Positions 9,366-18,560 of a stretch of 30,000 nt of DNA are shown one piece after another. Location: the NCBI GenBank assembly GCA_963575745.1, contig CAUYUJ010013803.1, positions 259,427 through 289,426 of the forward strand, read 5' to 3'. Within the stretch, counting starts at the first letter, position 1, and each line of letters starts with the position of its first letter. The stretch is from Prorocentrum cordatum (taxonomy: Eukaryota; Sar; Dinophyceae; Prorocentrales; Prorocentraceae). The position numbers and the translations under genes were made by a program. The notes under the pieces were generated by a model. It ran no database searches. It was not told the origin of the DNA and worked only from the letters and a program-made list of their open reading frames with translations.

Positions 9366-10431
9366 TTACACCAACAGGGCTCTGGAAGAAACTCTGGTCT
9401 CCTCATGGGGCCAGAGAATCGAAGAAAAGGACCAAGGGGCCAAGCGGCGTCTGCGCCGCTCCTTGGCCTCAGCTCGATTCCGTCTGATGCGTTCGAGCTG
9501 TGCCGACGAAAGGGTCGGTGGGGGGGGAGGGGGAGCAGGAAGGAAAAAGGAGGGGGGAACCCCGTCCTCGGGGTCAGAGGGCGGCCCGGCCTCGCTGGGC
9601 GGGTCGTCGGGCGGCGCTGCCAGCTCCGCGGCTGGAGGGTCCTGCGGCGGAAACCGGGGATCCTCGGCAGGGGAGGAGGGAGAGGAAGGAGGCCGCCAGC
9701 GGCTGGATTCAGGATCACCACGCTTCCTGGAAGTCGCGGTGGGTCGGGCGAAATCTGGGGCCTCCCAGAACGCGGCGCCAGGATCCCATGGAATGTGAAA
9801 TTCACGCAGACTGCAGGTGTCGGAGGGGGTGGGGTCCTGATCCCATGGGTCGCCTTCATACGTAGCAGTAACAATGGCATCCGTCATGGCCGTAGCTATA
9901 GCTGTACACATCCGTGTCGGGTAGGTCTTCTTCGCACTGGTTTTGAAGCTGTGGTCCTCATTTTTGCCGAGAAGCGTTTTATGTACTCCCTTGCCGTGAT
10001 TGCATTTGCCGTTGTTGCAAGCCGTAAGTTTGCCGTGCAAAGTGGGAAGACGGAGCGACATGATCCTCGTCGGGGCACGGCCGACTGTAGCCGGATCTGC
10101 ATCATTGAGGGTGCACTGGTCGAAATCCGTCGTAGCAACAATGGGACAGCATTCCAGAGAACGGAGAGGCATCCACGCAAAACTTGAAACTGCCTGGGCT
10201 CTCCACCAAGCGGGTGCTGGGTGCTCCATCCACCCGCACGTCCCTGCTCTGATGTGTTCCGCGAGCAGAAGCACAAGACATTGCAGGAGCTTGTTACCTA
10301 CTTCGAGCTGCTGTGCCTGGGTCGGAGAGGCCCACGGAACACCCCAGAAATACTCGGCAGTCCTGAGTGGGGGGGGCCCCCCCTCCAGCCATCTAGCTGG
10401 GCACCAGGTCTCGCAGGGGGGTCCCCCCCCC
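9366..10431 (-). CDS. Frame-shifted C-terminal part of LINE ORF2: methyltransferase-like domain and tail
   Basis: This frame is open from the poly-G run to TAA at 9366-9368, about 354 codons. It directly continues the domain begun at the ORF2 C-terminus: GPPCETW (like the catalytic PPC of motif IV in cytosine-C5 methyltransferases), then PPPLRTAEYFWG, GNKLLQ, and GWMEHPAP (at the place of the EN block). TDFDQC and RAPTRIM follow, then a Cys/His cluster (ACNNGKCNHGKGVH) and KKTYPTRMC. The last third is Pro/Asp-rich and ends in a basic helix (LERIRRNRAEAKERRRRR). It has no start of its own and is only made if the shift at 10423-10431 is corrected or bypassed. No canonical target-recognition region or motif X is seen, so methyl transfer is unproven. 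Confidence 0.65.
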
Positions 10432-13400
10432 TGAAGCCCAGACTCGGCGAGCTCTGATGTGGCCTGCCCATTCGTCTATCGTAGCTTGACGGGTCATATC
10501 ACAGCGTATGTTGTCGATGGATATGTCGATAGACAGTGTGACAATGTGAATATCTTGACCGTATTCGGCATTGTCGATGTTGTGTTGAATATCACCCTGA
10601 CGACGACGACCACAAAATAGGTTTAGTATGTAGACCTCACGTCGCTGCACACGCCACGGCACCTGTTGGGTGGCAAGATGTTGAAAGTCCTGCGGGCGGA
10701 AAAGATAATGTCTGTCCGAGAATTGGGCCTCTGGTGGTTCATCTGGATCGTTCTGAACTCTGGGGGGGCGCCAGATCTCCTCCAGGGTCTCTTGAGCCTC
10801 GGGGGTAAGCTCGTAGAAGGCACCTCTGAGGAGCTCTTTGGCTTCGTCCTCATCGTATAAGGCAAAGACTTCGGCTGCTTCCCAAATCAGACCGTCGTCG
10901 CATACCGTAGTGGTTGCTGGGTAGGCCGATCTCCATCTGCCCAACCCGGCACGACGCTGGTCGGCGCATGCCTGACGGTCACGTGCTGCAGCTTGCTCGG
11001 CCTCGTCGGCCGTCATCTGAGCTCCGTGCAAGAAATGTGCTAAACAGCAGCGGGCTGCGTCGTATGCCAAATGATTGCGAAGTTGTCGGCGTGATGCGAA
11101 TTCCATGGAACATGCTCGACATACTGCTTTGTCCCCCATAACCCTTTCCACGTGTTGGACCATGGTAAAGTGTGCACGTATGATGTGTTGTCGTAAGGCT
11201 GCAACCTTAGAGTAAGTGATGTGGCACCAAGGACAAATATATTGTTGTGCTGGTGGTCGGTCGGCAGCCCGCAAGGGATGATCAGGATGTGAAACTGGAA
11301 GTGGGAAGCCTCCTTCCCGAGCGCACTGGAAAAAGATGCGCTCTGCACGTGCTGCCAATGCCTGGCGGGCGGCGGCTTGTGCTGCACCAATCTGCGCTGC
11401 TCTCAGCTGACGTCTCCAGGAAGTAATGGATCTCCGAATGTGTTGTTCCCACGGGTGAAAGCTGTCTGCAGGGTCCGGGAAATCCTGGAACGATTTTGTA
11501 ACTGTGCGGAGCCATCTGAGATCGTCCAATACGTGATGTAGCCATGTAGTCTTGGCGTGCTGCCGCGCGTGCTGTGGCTGTGGTGGCGTGGTGCGCAGTG
11601 AGAGCATGAGGCGATACACGTGCGCGAGCATACCGAGCAGAAGGTCGGATCCGTAGTGAAGCACTCGTCCCAGCAAGCGTAACCGATGCACGCGTAGCTG
11701 GACGTCAAGGTCCGACCGTTCCACGTGGGCTAAAACCTCAGAGTCAGGGACAGCGTGCTCGTCATATCTCTGCAAACCTGCCGCCGCGCGATATCTCATA
11801 AGTATGTTGGTACGAAGTACTTTGTGTGCGCCGTGCTCAATATTGATCCATGTGCCAGCGTTGTGTAAGAGAGAGGAGGAAATGAGCGCATCTACAAACC
11901 TCATCTTCATGGCGGTGGCGCCGACCTCGTGCGGCACACTGGGGAAGACACGGCGCCTTAAAATCTGATATGATTGGGAGATACCTGCAATGCGGTGTGC
12001 GATTTCTGGCCCCGTCGCTCCCCGCTCGTCGATGATAGTACCTAAGTGGGGGTATTGTCGGACCGCATGTATGGCGAAATCTCCAGCACTGTCGGAATGT
12101 ACTTGAAAGACCCCTTGACGAATTTTCCAGAGCTCCAGTCGGGCCACCTTAGACTGTTTACCCCAGAACTGGAAGAGCAGCTCGGACTTCCCTTTCTTAA
12201 AGTTGAGGCGCAAGCCTCGCTCCGCGAAGCTGGACGCAACAATGCCTGCAACGTCGGCGGCTGTGCTGATCAGCCAGCACGGCGGCCCTAAGACTGCGAA
12301 GGCTCCGTCGTCAAAGAAACAAATCTCCAGGGCGGGTTTGGTGCCGACAGGCTCGTGGTGTATAAGCTGCGCTAAGGAGGCCCCAGGAAGCACTGGGACC
12401 TGGGTGGAAAGCTGTAGGGCTTGCAGACGTTGATTGGCTAAGTGAGTGCACTCAGCCATGATGAAATTGAAAACGACGTCCCCTAATGGTTGACCTGGCA
12501 CCGTCCCGAAAGTCGAAAGCGCGATAAGGTCGGACCCTGGGTAAGTAAACCATGATCCGTGGTACGATGATGCGATGAGCGCCTGCAAGTGTGGACTGAT
12601 GGAGGCCTTCTGGAGGGCTGGGGGCTGACAACTGAGCCTCTCGAGTAACCTGTGCAGGGCTGAAGGTGGGAGCCCAGTAGTGTGTAGAAGCATGGCGAGA
12701 TCTTCGACCGTGTGACATGAGGCCATAACCAACTGACGTACTGATTTGTAGAAGGCCTGCACCACATCCACGAGTAGGAGCATGAGGGACGTGCCCTGCG
12801 ACTCGGCAAGGTTCTGCAGGGTACGTATCGCTAAACCCGCCAGGTCTACGCCCCGACCCGCGATGCCCCCGTACTGCGAGTCCCCTGCAACCAGTGGTAA
12901 GATGTCAACAAGTGGTGTGCGGACCAGGGCGCGAAACTTTTTGCCGATCTGCGGCGACACCATAACTGCTCTGGATGAAACTGGCCACGAGGGATCCCCA
13001 GACCTCTTCCAAATGTTCCAGTATATGCCTCCTTTCCACTGTGTAGGTTCCTCGAGTCGTGTAATGGCCTTAGTCACGATCGGAAAGTAAAGTTTGCCTA
13101 ACTCTGCACCGAAAGCTGCGACGAGCTGTCCTGATAGCCCGTCCAAGCCGGGAGCCGACGCACGCGTCCTGCGGCATGCTGTCTGAAAGTCGGCTAAAGT
13201 GGGAACGAAGGCCTCGACAGCCGTAATGTTGCACACTAGGTCCTGAGGGAGAGGCGGCAGTGAGTCCAAGATGCTCTGTGCCTGCTCCGCTGGAACGATG
13301 GCGCTGAGCTCCTCGGTACCGAAGTGCTTCAGCCAAACATTGGCCGCCTCCAGGGTAGTGGTCGCCGGGGCCCCGTCGGGATGTCGGACAATCGGGAGAG

Positions 13401-16095
13401 ACCGAAGCATAAGTCGCTTTTTGGAGCCAGCCCCCATACGTCTCAGCGTCGCAAAGACTTTGTCTGTCTGATGTTTGGACCATTCCGATTGTAACTGTGT
13501 GGCAAGCTGCTCGTAGTACGCGGTGGCATTATCCTTGGATCTTTGTTTGATCACAAATGTGCTGTGTAACTTGAGAAGCTCGCGCATGGCAAGAGACTTG
13601 TGCTGCATGCGTGGGAGATGCTCGATGACGGTCTTGCAAAACTGCTGGATAGACAGCCCCCGTTGGTAGCTGAGCTGCTCTGGGACATTGGCGAAGAGAG
13701 TGTTGAAACAGCCTTGCCCTGGTCCCGCCGCGTGGACTGCGCATCTGAGCCATTTAGCCCGATGTCTCCTGGAGTTGTCCTGCCCCTGTAGATTGGCTGA
13801 TACCTGCAGTGTGTATGTCGTCATATCGTACACGTACTCGCAATGCGCAACGCTTCGCTGCACAAACTGCACCAGTGGTGCGGGGGACGGCGGCGTACCA
13901 GTGATGGGAGAACCAAAGAAGTACATGTCCATGTGCCGTCCGTCGTGTGTAAACTGTGCCCACGCGAGAAAGCAGAGCGCGCGTGTGGCCCTCATGAGTA
14001 AGACCCGCAACTGACGAACCGTGCGCATACAGAGCGTGCGGTGGTCAACAGCTTCCAAAGTATCGGCTTGGATCCAGTTTTGCCTGGGTGTAGTGCCCCT
14101 GGAGGTGGCTCGGACGGGGAACGCTTGTTGCATAGCCCACCGCACGTGCTCGTCGATGATGTGCGTGTGATCAGTGCTGTGCGTGTCGAAGTCAACACAT
14201 GGGGCTTCACTGAGGAGCTCCTTGAAGAGGGCCTGAGCCTGGGGGTCCCGATAGAGTGCTGGGTCGTGCGGCACACGATGTGTCACCGTACGCTGTTGTA
14301 TGTATGCGGATGGCGGGAGCATAAGATGCGCACCTACTGCTTGATGATCCTCGTTGGTGACCGTGAGGTCGACAACTGCATCCACTCCCTGTCTGAGCAC
14401 AGCGACAGGGTCCGAGACTGTGACATAGTCGCGACGCTTGGACTTAGTATCTCCCTTGGGTGCTGACCAGGACCCCGAGAGCCCACTGTAGGAAGGCAAG
14501 AAGGTGGAGGGGGCCCATTGTTCCGTAGTGAGGAGGAACTTGTGGAAGTGGAGGCCGGGCACATTTTCGGTCTCGGGCTCCTCGGAGCCGACGGCGGGGG
14601 AGGTGAGGCTTCCCAGGGCCGCGTTGGAATCGATTAGGGTGATCAAATGTTCGGCTCCCTGACGCGTCTGCTGTACCAAGGTTGTGGTGGCTCGCCACCA
14701 CTCTGCCAGCTTCACCTCGGCTGTGGCGAGCGTGCCTCCAGCACGTGAGTGAGGCGCGTGAAACACCAGCACATTGATCGAAAGACCAGTACCTCGCACA
14801 GCAACCACCAGACGGGTGGGTTCTGCATGTAAAACACGGCACATATCTTGTGTGATGGTGTAACCTGGCATATATTCGAGCTTGCTGTGTACCCAAAGCG
14901 CACATCCCTCAGTCCCTGCTGGCGTAGCTGAGGAGTGAAAGACAAGATAGTCCCCAACATTCTGAGTTTTGTGGGCCCGAAGGCGGGTTTCCATGGTGCC
15001 CACCAGGAGGTACCGTTGGGCCGCAAAAGAGGCCGCAAGTTGCATGACACGTCCAGGACCGGGACCGTACGTGTCTGGTGCATTAGACCACATACTGGGA
15101 TGTAGTGTGAGTACGTTAGCTGCAGCCACCCAGAATGTAGGATACTGTGGTGTGTCGGGACCTGCTACTGCACGTGGCTGTGGTATGCCTTGCTGGAGGG
15201 AGGTGGTAGCTGCGTTGCCAACTCGCATCGGTGTGCCACCTGAGGCGGGATACTGCGCACGTTGATCACAAGATAAATATTCTAGCCACAGCCATTGCAG
15301 CGCCTGTTGGTGCCATGGCAGATCAAGCTGAGCACGCCACTGCACGTCTGGAGTCGGAAGGAGGAGAGACATACTAGCGAGTCTAGCAACTGTGTCGGCC
15401 ATCTCGTTCCACGGGTGGTCGCTGTGTCCCGGTGTGTGATCCCAGTAGAAACGCGTGCATGTGCGTGTGAGTACCTGTACCAGGCCATCGAGGGTCTTCT
15501 TGAGGTCTGACAGTTGCCCCATAGTGGCTCCCAACGCCGCGCTGTTGATCACTTGCATGTTATCCGTATGTATGGATACCATGGGTGAGGTGGGTGTGGA
15601 GGAGAGGTAGCGGAGAAGCCACGCGGCAGCCCAAATGGCGGCCTCATATTCTGCCATAGCGGAATGCAATGACGGTGGGTATGCTTCTGCAGCTGCCCTG
15701 AGAGGGCCGCCCTGAAATCCAATAAGCCAGCGATGGTTTGGGGCGGATGCAAAAATAGCAAAACCCCACGCAGGTGGGCACGTGTCCCCGTCCCAGTTTT
15801 TGAAACCACCCCCAGTCCCATCAGTGTAGATGTCGATACGCAGAGGTAGGATGCCTGGGTCGGACGTAAGTAGACCTGACAGGCCTGCTGTCGTAGCGGA
15901 ATGCCAGAACTGGGAGTAACTGAGGAGGTCCTTACAGATAGGGATATCCCATTGGTGCTGCAGGAGCTCTTTGGTGGGGCCTAGGTCGGGAAGGGGGCTT
16001 TCCGAGAGGCCTATAACCGTACCCATGACCTCAGGGGGAGTGGGGCACTGGTCGTCTGCATTTTGAAATCCCTGAGACGTGAGAGTGGTACTCAC
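10393..16095 (-). CDS. LINE ORF2 polyprotein: RNase H, endonuclease, reverse transcriptase, zinc finger, methyltransferase-like start
   Basis: The frame has 1900 codons counted from GTG at 16095; the first ATG is codon 24 (16026). RNase H is at about 85-240: Asp92 (YTDG), Glu149, Asp178 (HTDN), His220/224 and Asp234 (NEMAD). AP-type endonuclease is at about 320-590: Asn327, Glu369, Asp489/Asn491 (IDSN), Asp556 (RRDYV) and Asp583-His584. Reverse transcriptase is at about 975-1310: APGLDGLSG, motif A Asp1110 (VDVVQAFYK), VPGQPLGD, and FFDDG (Asp1262-Asp1263). A C2H2 finger follows (Cys1621, Cys1624, His1637, His1642), then a second Cys/His cluster (Cys1659, Cys1662, His1675). From 1822 a Rossmann-like start reads LNLFCGRRR and LSIDIS. 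It ends early because of an extra G at the run 10423-10431. The enzyme should nick the target and reverse-transcribe the element RNA there. Confidence 0.9.
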   Translation of the reverse strand: MSTTLTSQGFQNADDQCPTPPEVMGTVIGLSESPLPDLGPTKELLQHQWDIPICKDLLSYSQFWHSATTAGLSGLLTSDPGILPLRIDIYTDGTGGGFKNWDGDTCPPAWGFAIFASAPNHRWLIGFQGGPLRAAAEAYPPSLHSAMAEYEAAIWAAAWLLRYLSSTPTSPMVSIHTDNMQVINSAALGATMGQLSDLKKTLDGLVQVLTRTCTRFYWDHTPGHSDHPWNEMADTVARLASMSLLLPTPDVQWRAQLDLPWHQQALQWLWLEYLSCDQRAQYPASGGTPMRVGNAATTSLQQGIPQPRAVAGPDTPQYPTFWVAAANVLTLHPSMWSNAPDTYGPGPGRVMQLAASFAAQRYLLVGTMETRLRAHKTQNVGDYLVFHSSATPAGTEGCALWVHSKLEYMPGYTITQDMCRVLHAEPTRLVVAVRGTGLSINVLVFHAPHSRAGGTLATAEVKLAEWWRATTTLVQQTRQGAEHLITLIDSNAALGSLTSPAVGSEEPETENVPGLHFHKFLLTTEQWAPSTFLPSYSGLSGSWSAPKGDTKSKRRDYVTVSDPVAVLRQGVDAVVDLTVTNEDHQAVGAHLMLPPSAYIQQRTVTHRVPHDPALYRDPQAQALFKELLSEAPCVDFDTHSTDHTHIIDEHVRWAMQQAFPVRATSRGTTPRQNWIQADTLEAVDHRTLCMRTVRQLRVLLMRATRALCFLAWAQFTHDGRHMDMYFFGSPITGTPPSPAPLVQFVQRSVAHCEYVYDMTTYTLQVSANLQGQDNSRRHRAKWLRCAVHAAGPGQGCFNTLFANVPEQLSYQRGLSIQQFCKTVIEHLPRMQHKSLAMRELLKLHSTFVIKQRSKDNATAYYEQLATQLQSEWSKHQTDKVFATLRRMGAGSKKRLMLRSLPIVRHPDGAPATTTLEAANVWLKHFGTEELSAIVPAEQAQSILDSLPPLPQDLVCNITAVEAFVPTLADFQTACRRTRASAPGLDGLSGQLVAAFGAELGKLYFPIVTKAITRLEEPTQWKGGIYWNIWKRSGDPSWPVSSRAVMVSPQIGKKFRALVRTPLVDILPLVAGDSQYGGIAGRGVDLAGLAIRTLQNLAESQGTSLMLLLVDVVQAFYKSVRQLVMASCHTVEDLAMLLHTTGLPPSALHRLLERLSCQPPALQKASISPHLQALIASSYHGSWFTYPGSDLIALSTFGTVPGQPLGDVVFNFIMAECTHLANQRLQALQLSTQVPVLPGASLAQLIHHEPVGTKPALEICFFDDGAFAVLGPPCWLISTAADVAGIVASSFAERGLRLNFKKGKSELLFQFWGKQSKVARLELWKIRQGVFQVHSDSAGDFAIHAVRQYPHLGTIIDERGATGPEIAHRIAGISQSYQILRRRVFPSVPHEVGATAMKMRFVDALISSSLLHNAGTWINIEHGAHKVLRTNILMRYRAAAGLQRYDEHAVPDSEVLAHVERSDLDVQLRVHRLRLLGRVLHYGSDLLLGMLAHVYRLMLSLRTTPPQPQHARQHAKTTWLHHVLDDLRWLRTVTKSFQDFPDPADSFHPWEQHIRRSITSWRRQLRAAQIGAAQAAARQALAARAERIFFQCAREGGFPLPVSHPDHPLRAADRPPAQQYICPWCHITYSKVAALRQHIIRAHFTMVQHVERVMGDKAVCRACSMEFASRRQLRNHLAYDAARCCLAHFLHGAQMTADEAEQAAARDRQACADQRRAGLGRWRSAYPATTTVCDDGLIWEAAEVFALYDEDEAKELLRGAFYELTPEAQETLEEIWRPPRVQNDPDEPPEAQFSDRHYLFRPQDFQHLATQQVPWRVQRREVYILNLFCGRRRQGDIQHNIDNAEYGQDIHIVTLSIDISIDNIRCDMTRQATIDEWAGHIRARRVWASGGGTPLRDLVPS
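10423..10431 (-). other. Run of nine G that shifts ORF2 out of frame
   Basis: On the minus strand the sequence is TCA, nine G, then ACCCCCC. Read as is, ORF2 ends 9 codons later at TAG (10393). With eight G, or a +1 slip, the frame reads GGPPCETW and stays open for another 1 kb. A homopolymer error, a real mutation or programmed slippage are all possible. Confidence 0.7.
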
Positions 16096-16122
16096 GCCAG
16101 CACGATAAATAGTTGTTTGTCA
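16096..16122 (-). promoter_or_regulatory. ORF1/ORF2 junction: single in-frame TGA
   Basis: ORF1 ends AAC TGA, followed in the same frame by eight sense codons (CAA ACA ACT ATT TAT CGT GCT GGC) and then GTG, where the 1900-codon count begins. No ATG occurs before codon 24 of ORF2. The tetranucleotide TGAC is known as a leaky stop context in eukaryotes. Readthrough, reinitiation at 16026, or a recent nonsense mutation in a single polyprotein would each explain the layout. Confidence 0.6.
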
Positions 16123-17700
16123 GTTCGGCTGCTCCTCATGAGCTGGCCGCACACTGGGCGGATCTTCTTCTCCGTGGGCATGAGCGGCAGCTGCGGCCGG
16201 GTCGAGCTCCATCTGGTCCTGCTGGCACTGCTGCTGCTTGGCCGCGGCCGTGTCCTCGCCATCAGAGTCACCCACTGGCAAGGACTCGGCTGCCTGTTGC
16301 CGACGGGCCTTCTCGAATGCGCTCTTCAGGACTCCTCCCCGCGAGCCTGCGCTGCCGCTGGCTCCTGGGCCTGCGGTCTTAGGCGCGGCTCCTCCAGCGC
16401 TGCGGCTGCCTGGTCGGCCTGCGGCTTGGCGTGCGGGCTTCTTCGGCGGCACGTTCACGATTGCTGACTCAGCGGCTGTCTCTGGTGGAGCTGGCCAGGG
16501 CTGGGGGCCTGGAGCAACTGTGCGCTGGGGTGGCAGCATGCCTCCAGACGGAGCCTGGAGCGGTGGGGCGCCATCGGCGGGCACTGCTGCGGGTACTGCC
16601 TGTACATGAGCTGGCAGTGGCGCTGGTCCTTGAAGTTGTAAGCCTGGCAGGGAGGCAAGGGCTGTGGTGATCGCTGTCATCTGTGCCGCGAGCGTCGTGA
16701 CCTGCTGGGTCAGGGCTGCGTTGTTGGCCTGCATTGCCGCCAAGCAGGCCACCGCGGAATGGGGTGATGGCTCGGTGGCCGCTGGCGCCGCAGTGGACGC
16801 CTCCGAGTGGGGGGCGGCCAGGCGGGGCGCAGGCTCCTCCCTGCCGCCTGGGCGGAAGCTGTCCTCCGGGCGGTCGGTCATGGTCATGTCTTCTTCGTCC
16901 TCGGCGTCGGCCGCCCTCTGAGCGGCCTCCTCCTTGGCCTCTAGCTCTTCGAAGTGCTGCAGTAGTTCTTCGGCTTTCTGCACATCTTCTGAGAGCGAGC
17001 GTGTGAGGGCGACTGCGGACTTGTGGGTTTCGAGAGCCTCGTCCTCTGCCTTCTGGGCGTCACTCAGGCGCTTGCGGATGCGGTCGACGTAGGCCTGCTG
17101 CTGCTGGGTGCGCGACTTGGAGTCCCTGGCATACATGACCATGTAGAGGGTGACGGCGTAGTCTGACTCCAGCTCGCTGATGCGAGCTGTGCGCGCGCCC
17201 ATGGAGTAGGCGCTGTAAATTTGCTTTTCCAACGCGTCAAGGCTGATCTTGAGCTGGTCTCTGTGCGCTTTGACCTCTTTGGGCTTCCTCGGCATCGGCA
17301 ACCATAGCCGGTGCTTCTGAGCTTCTTCTGGGAGTGCGGGACGAGGAAGTGGCGGTGCATCTTCTGCTGGCACGTGGCGGACAGGGGCTTGTGCTGAGCG
17401 GGAGCGAGGTGGTCGACCACCTGATGAAGCCGTCTGCCACCAGAAGTCATTATTCTGCCACGTGTTGTTGTTCCATTGGGGCTTGCCTGTGCGTAACTGC
17501 TGACGCCATGGGCGAGCTTCTTCGTCTGCTTCATCTGAATGCGATGTTGCTGTCGATGGCGTAGCCACGGGCTCACAAAATCGACATATTTTGCTGCTGG
17601 CTGGATTGGTGCGCTGGCAGTCCTTGCATTCCCAGAACTTGTACTTGGGCGGGTTGGATCCTCTGGGTCTGCTTGGCGTGCGTCGTGTCGGAGTCGACAT
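16120..17700 (-). CDS. LINE ORF1: RanBP2-type zinc finger and coiled-coil protein
   Basis: 526 codons from the ATG at 17700. The frame is open further upstream to 18189, but that part is Pro/Ser/Leu-rich translation of a purine/pyrimidine tract, so I start at the Met just before the zinc finger. Residues 23-42 match the RanBP2 pattern W-x-C-x2-C-x3-N-x6-C-x2-C (Trp23, Cys25, Cys28, Asn32, Cys39, Cys42). A long charged coiled coil covers about 145-265, a second Ala/Gln-rich helix about 315-355, and the C-terminal third is Ala/Gly/Pro-rich with a basic KSAFEKARRQ segment. By analogy with LINE ORF1 proteins it should bind the element RNA and multimerise. It ends at TGA 16120-16122, in the same frame as ORF2. 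Confidence 0.82.
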   Translation of the reverse strand: MSTPTRRTPSRPRGSNPPKYKFWECKDCQRTNPASSKICRFCEPVATPSTATSHSDEADEEARPWRQQLRTGKPQWNNNTWQNNDFWWQTASSGGRPPRSRSAQAPVRHVPAEDAPPLPRPALPEEAQKHRLWLPMPRKPKEVKAHRDQLKISLDALEKQIYSAYSMGARTARISELESDYAVTLYMVMYARDSKSRTQQQQAYVDRIRKRLSDAQKAEDEALETHKSAVALTRSLSEDVQKAEELLQHFEELEAKEEAAQRAADAEDEEDMTMTDRPEDSFRPGGREEPAPRLAAPHSEASTAAPAATEPSPHSAVACLAAMQANNAALTQQVTTLAAQMTAITTALASLPGLQLQGPAPLPAHVQAVPAAVPADGAPPLQAPSGGMLPPQRTVAPGPQPWPAPPETAAESAIVNVPPKKPARQAAGRPGSRSAGGAAPKTAGPGASGSAGSRGGVLKSAFEKARRQQAAESLPVGDSDGEDTAAAKQQQCQQDQMELDPAAAAAHAHGEEDPPSVRPAHEEQPN

Positions 17701-17950
17701 GGCACTATGATGTCTAGCAAGGATCTCACGAGCTGCCGCGACACGGAGGAAGGCTCTAGCAATCCCTCTCTTGGCGCGGAGCCTGCGATGCCACGCTGGT
17801 TGGGGCGGTCGCCGCGTGGCGATGCCGGTGGGCTGGCGGCCCTGTCGGGGGCACGGCCGGCCTGACGCGGGATGGCGGGTCGGCGCGTCTAGCGGCAGTC
17901 CCGGAGGCTTCGCAGGTACCCTGTGTACCTGCAACCCACAAGCCTCGGGC
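17701..17950. other. Probable 5' region of the LINE
   Basis: No gene is recognised. The minus frame of ORF1 stays open through here without a domain. It probably holds the element's 5' untranslated region, but the border is not visible. Confidence 0.4.
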
Positions 17951-18150
17951 CGGGACGGCAGCTGAAGAGCGAGGAGGGAGGAGGGAGGAGGAAGGACGGA
18001 GGGGCCAGGAGCAAGGGAGCGAGGAAGGAAGGATGGAGGCGGGAGGAAAGGAGGACCGAGGAGAGAGGATGGAGGAAGGAGGGCGGGGCGAGCGAGCGAG
18101 GGAAAGAGGGAGGACGAAGGATGACAAAGAGGAGAACGTAGAGATGAAAG
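17951..18150. repeat. Purine-rich (GGA/GAGGA) tract
   Basis: Imperfect GGAGGA/GAGGAAGGA sequence on the plus strand. The polar peptides it encodes in several frames are composition artefacts. Confidence 0.85.
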
Positions 18151-18310
18151 AGGACGAGGAGGACGACAAGGACGAGGACAAGCATGCACCAGAGCAGGCA
18201 GGGCTTGGCAGCGAGCCCTGGCCGTAGGCCTCCAAGATCCCGCGCCCTCCGCGGATTCAGCTCTCGGGGGGCGCCGCCGTGCCCAGCGTTGCCTCGCGGG
18301 GAGGACGGAA

Positions 18311-18560
18311 GCTCCCCCTCCTCCTCCTCCTCCTCCTCCTCCTCCTCCTCCTCCTCCTCCTCCTCCTCCTCCTCCTCCTCCTCCTCCTCCTCCTCCTCCT
18401 CCCCCCTTCCCCTCCCGCTCCTCCCCATCTCCTCATCCTCCTCCCTTCCCTCCCGCTCCTCCCCATCCTCCTCCTCCTCCTCCTCCTCCTCCTCCTCCTC
18501 CTCCTCCTCCTCCTCCTCCTTCTCCTCCTTCTTCTCCTCCTCCTCCTGCTCCTCCTGCTC
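18311..18560. repeat. (CCT)n microsatellite block
   Basis: Pure CTC/CCT runs at about 18316-18402 (roughly 29 units) and 18466-18520, joined by a CCCTTCCC-rich spacer. All three frames are open, giving poly-Leu, poly-Ser and poly-Pro frames that are not genes. Confidence 0.95.

Larger units (their letters stand above)
9366..17700 (-). mobile_element. LINE-like non-LTR retrotransposon with ORF1, ORF2 and methyltransferase-like tail
   Basis: The element contains ORF1 (16120-17700), ORF2 (10393-16095) and an out-of-frame continuation of ORF2 (9366-10431). An AP-type endonuclease plus a reverse transcriptase in one long frame defines a non-LTR element. Catalytic residues of RNase H, endonuclease and polymerase are all present, so this copy is far younger than the copia element next to it. 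The 5' and 3' borders, target-site duplications and tail are not visible; no poly-A tail is seen on the minus strand. Coordinates given are the coding limits. Confidence 0.88.

Noticed and set aside
17701-18189. Longer ORF1 with an N-terminal extension from 18189
   Set aside because: The extra 163 codons are Pro/Ser/Leu-rich translation of a purine/pyrimidine tract; the zinc finger begins shortly after the ATG at 17700.
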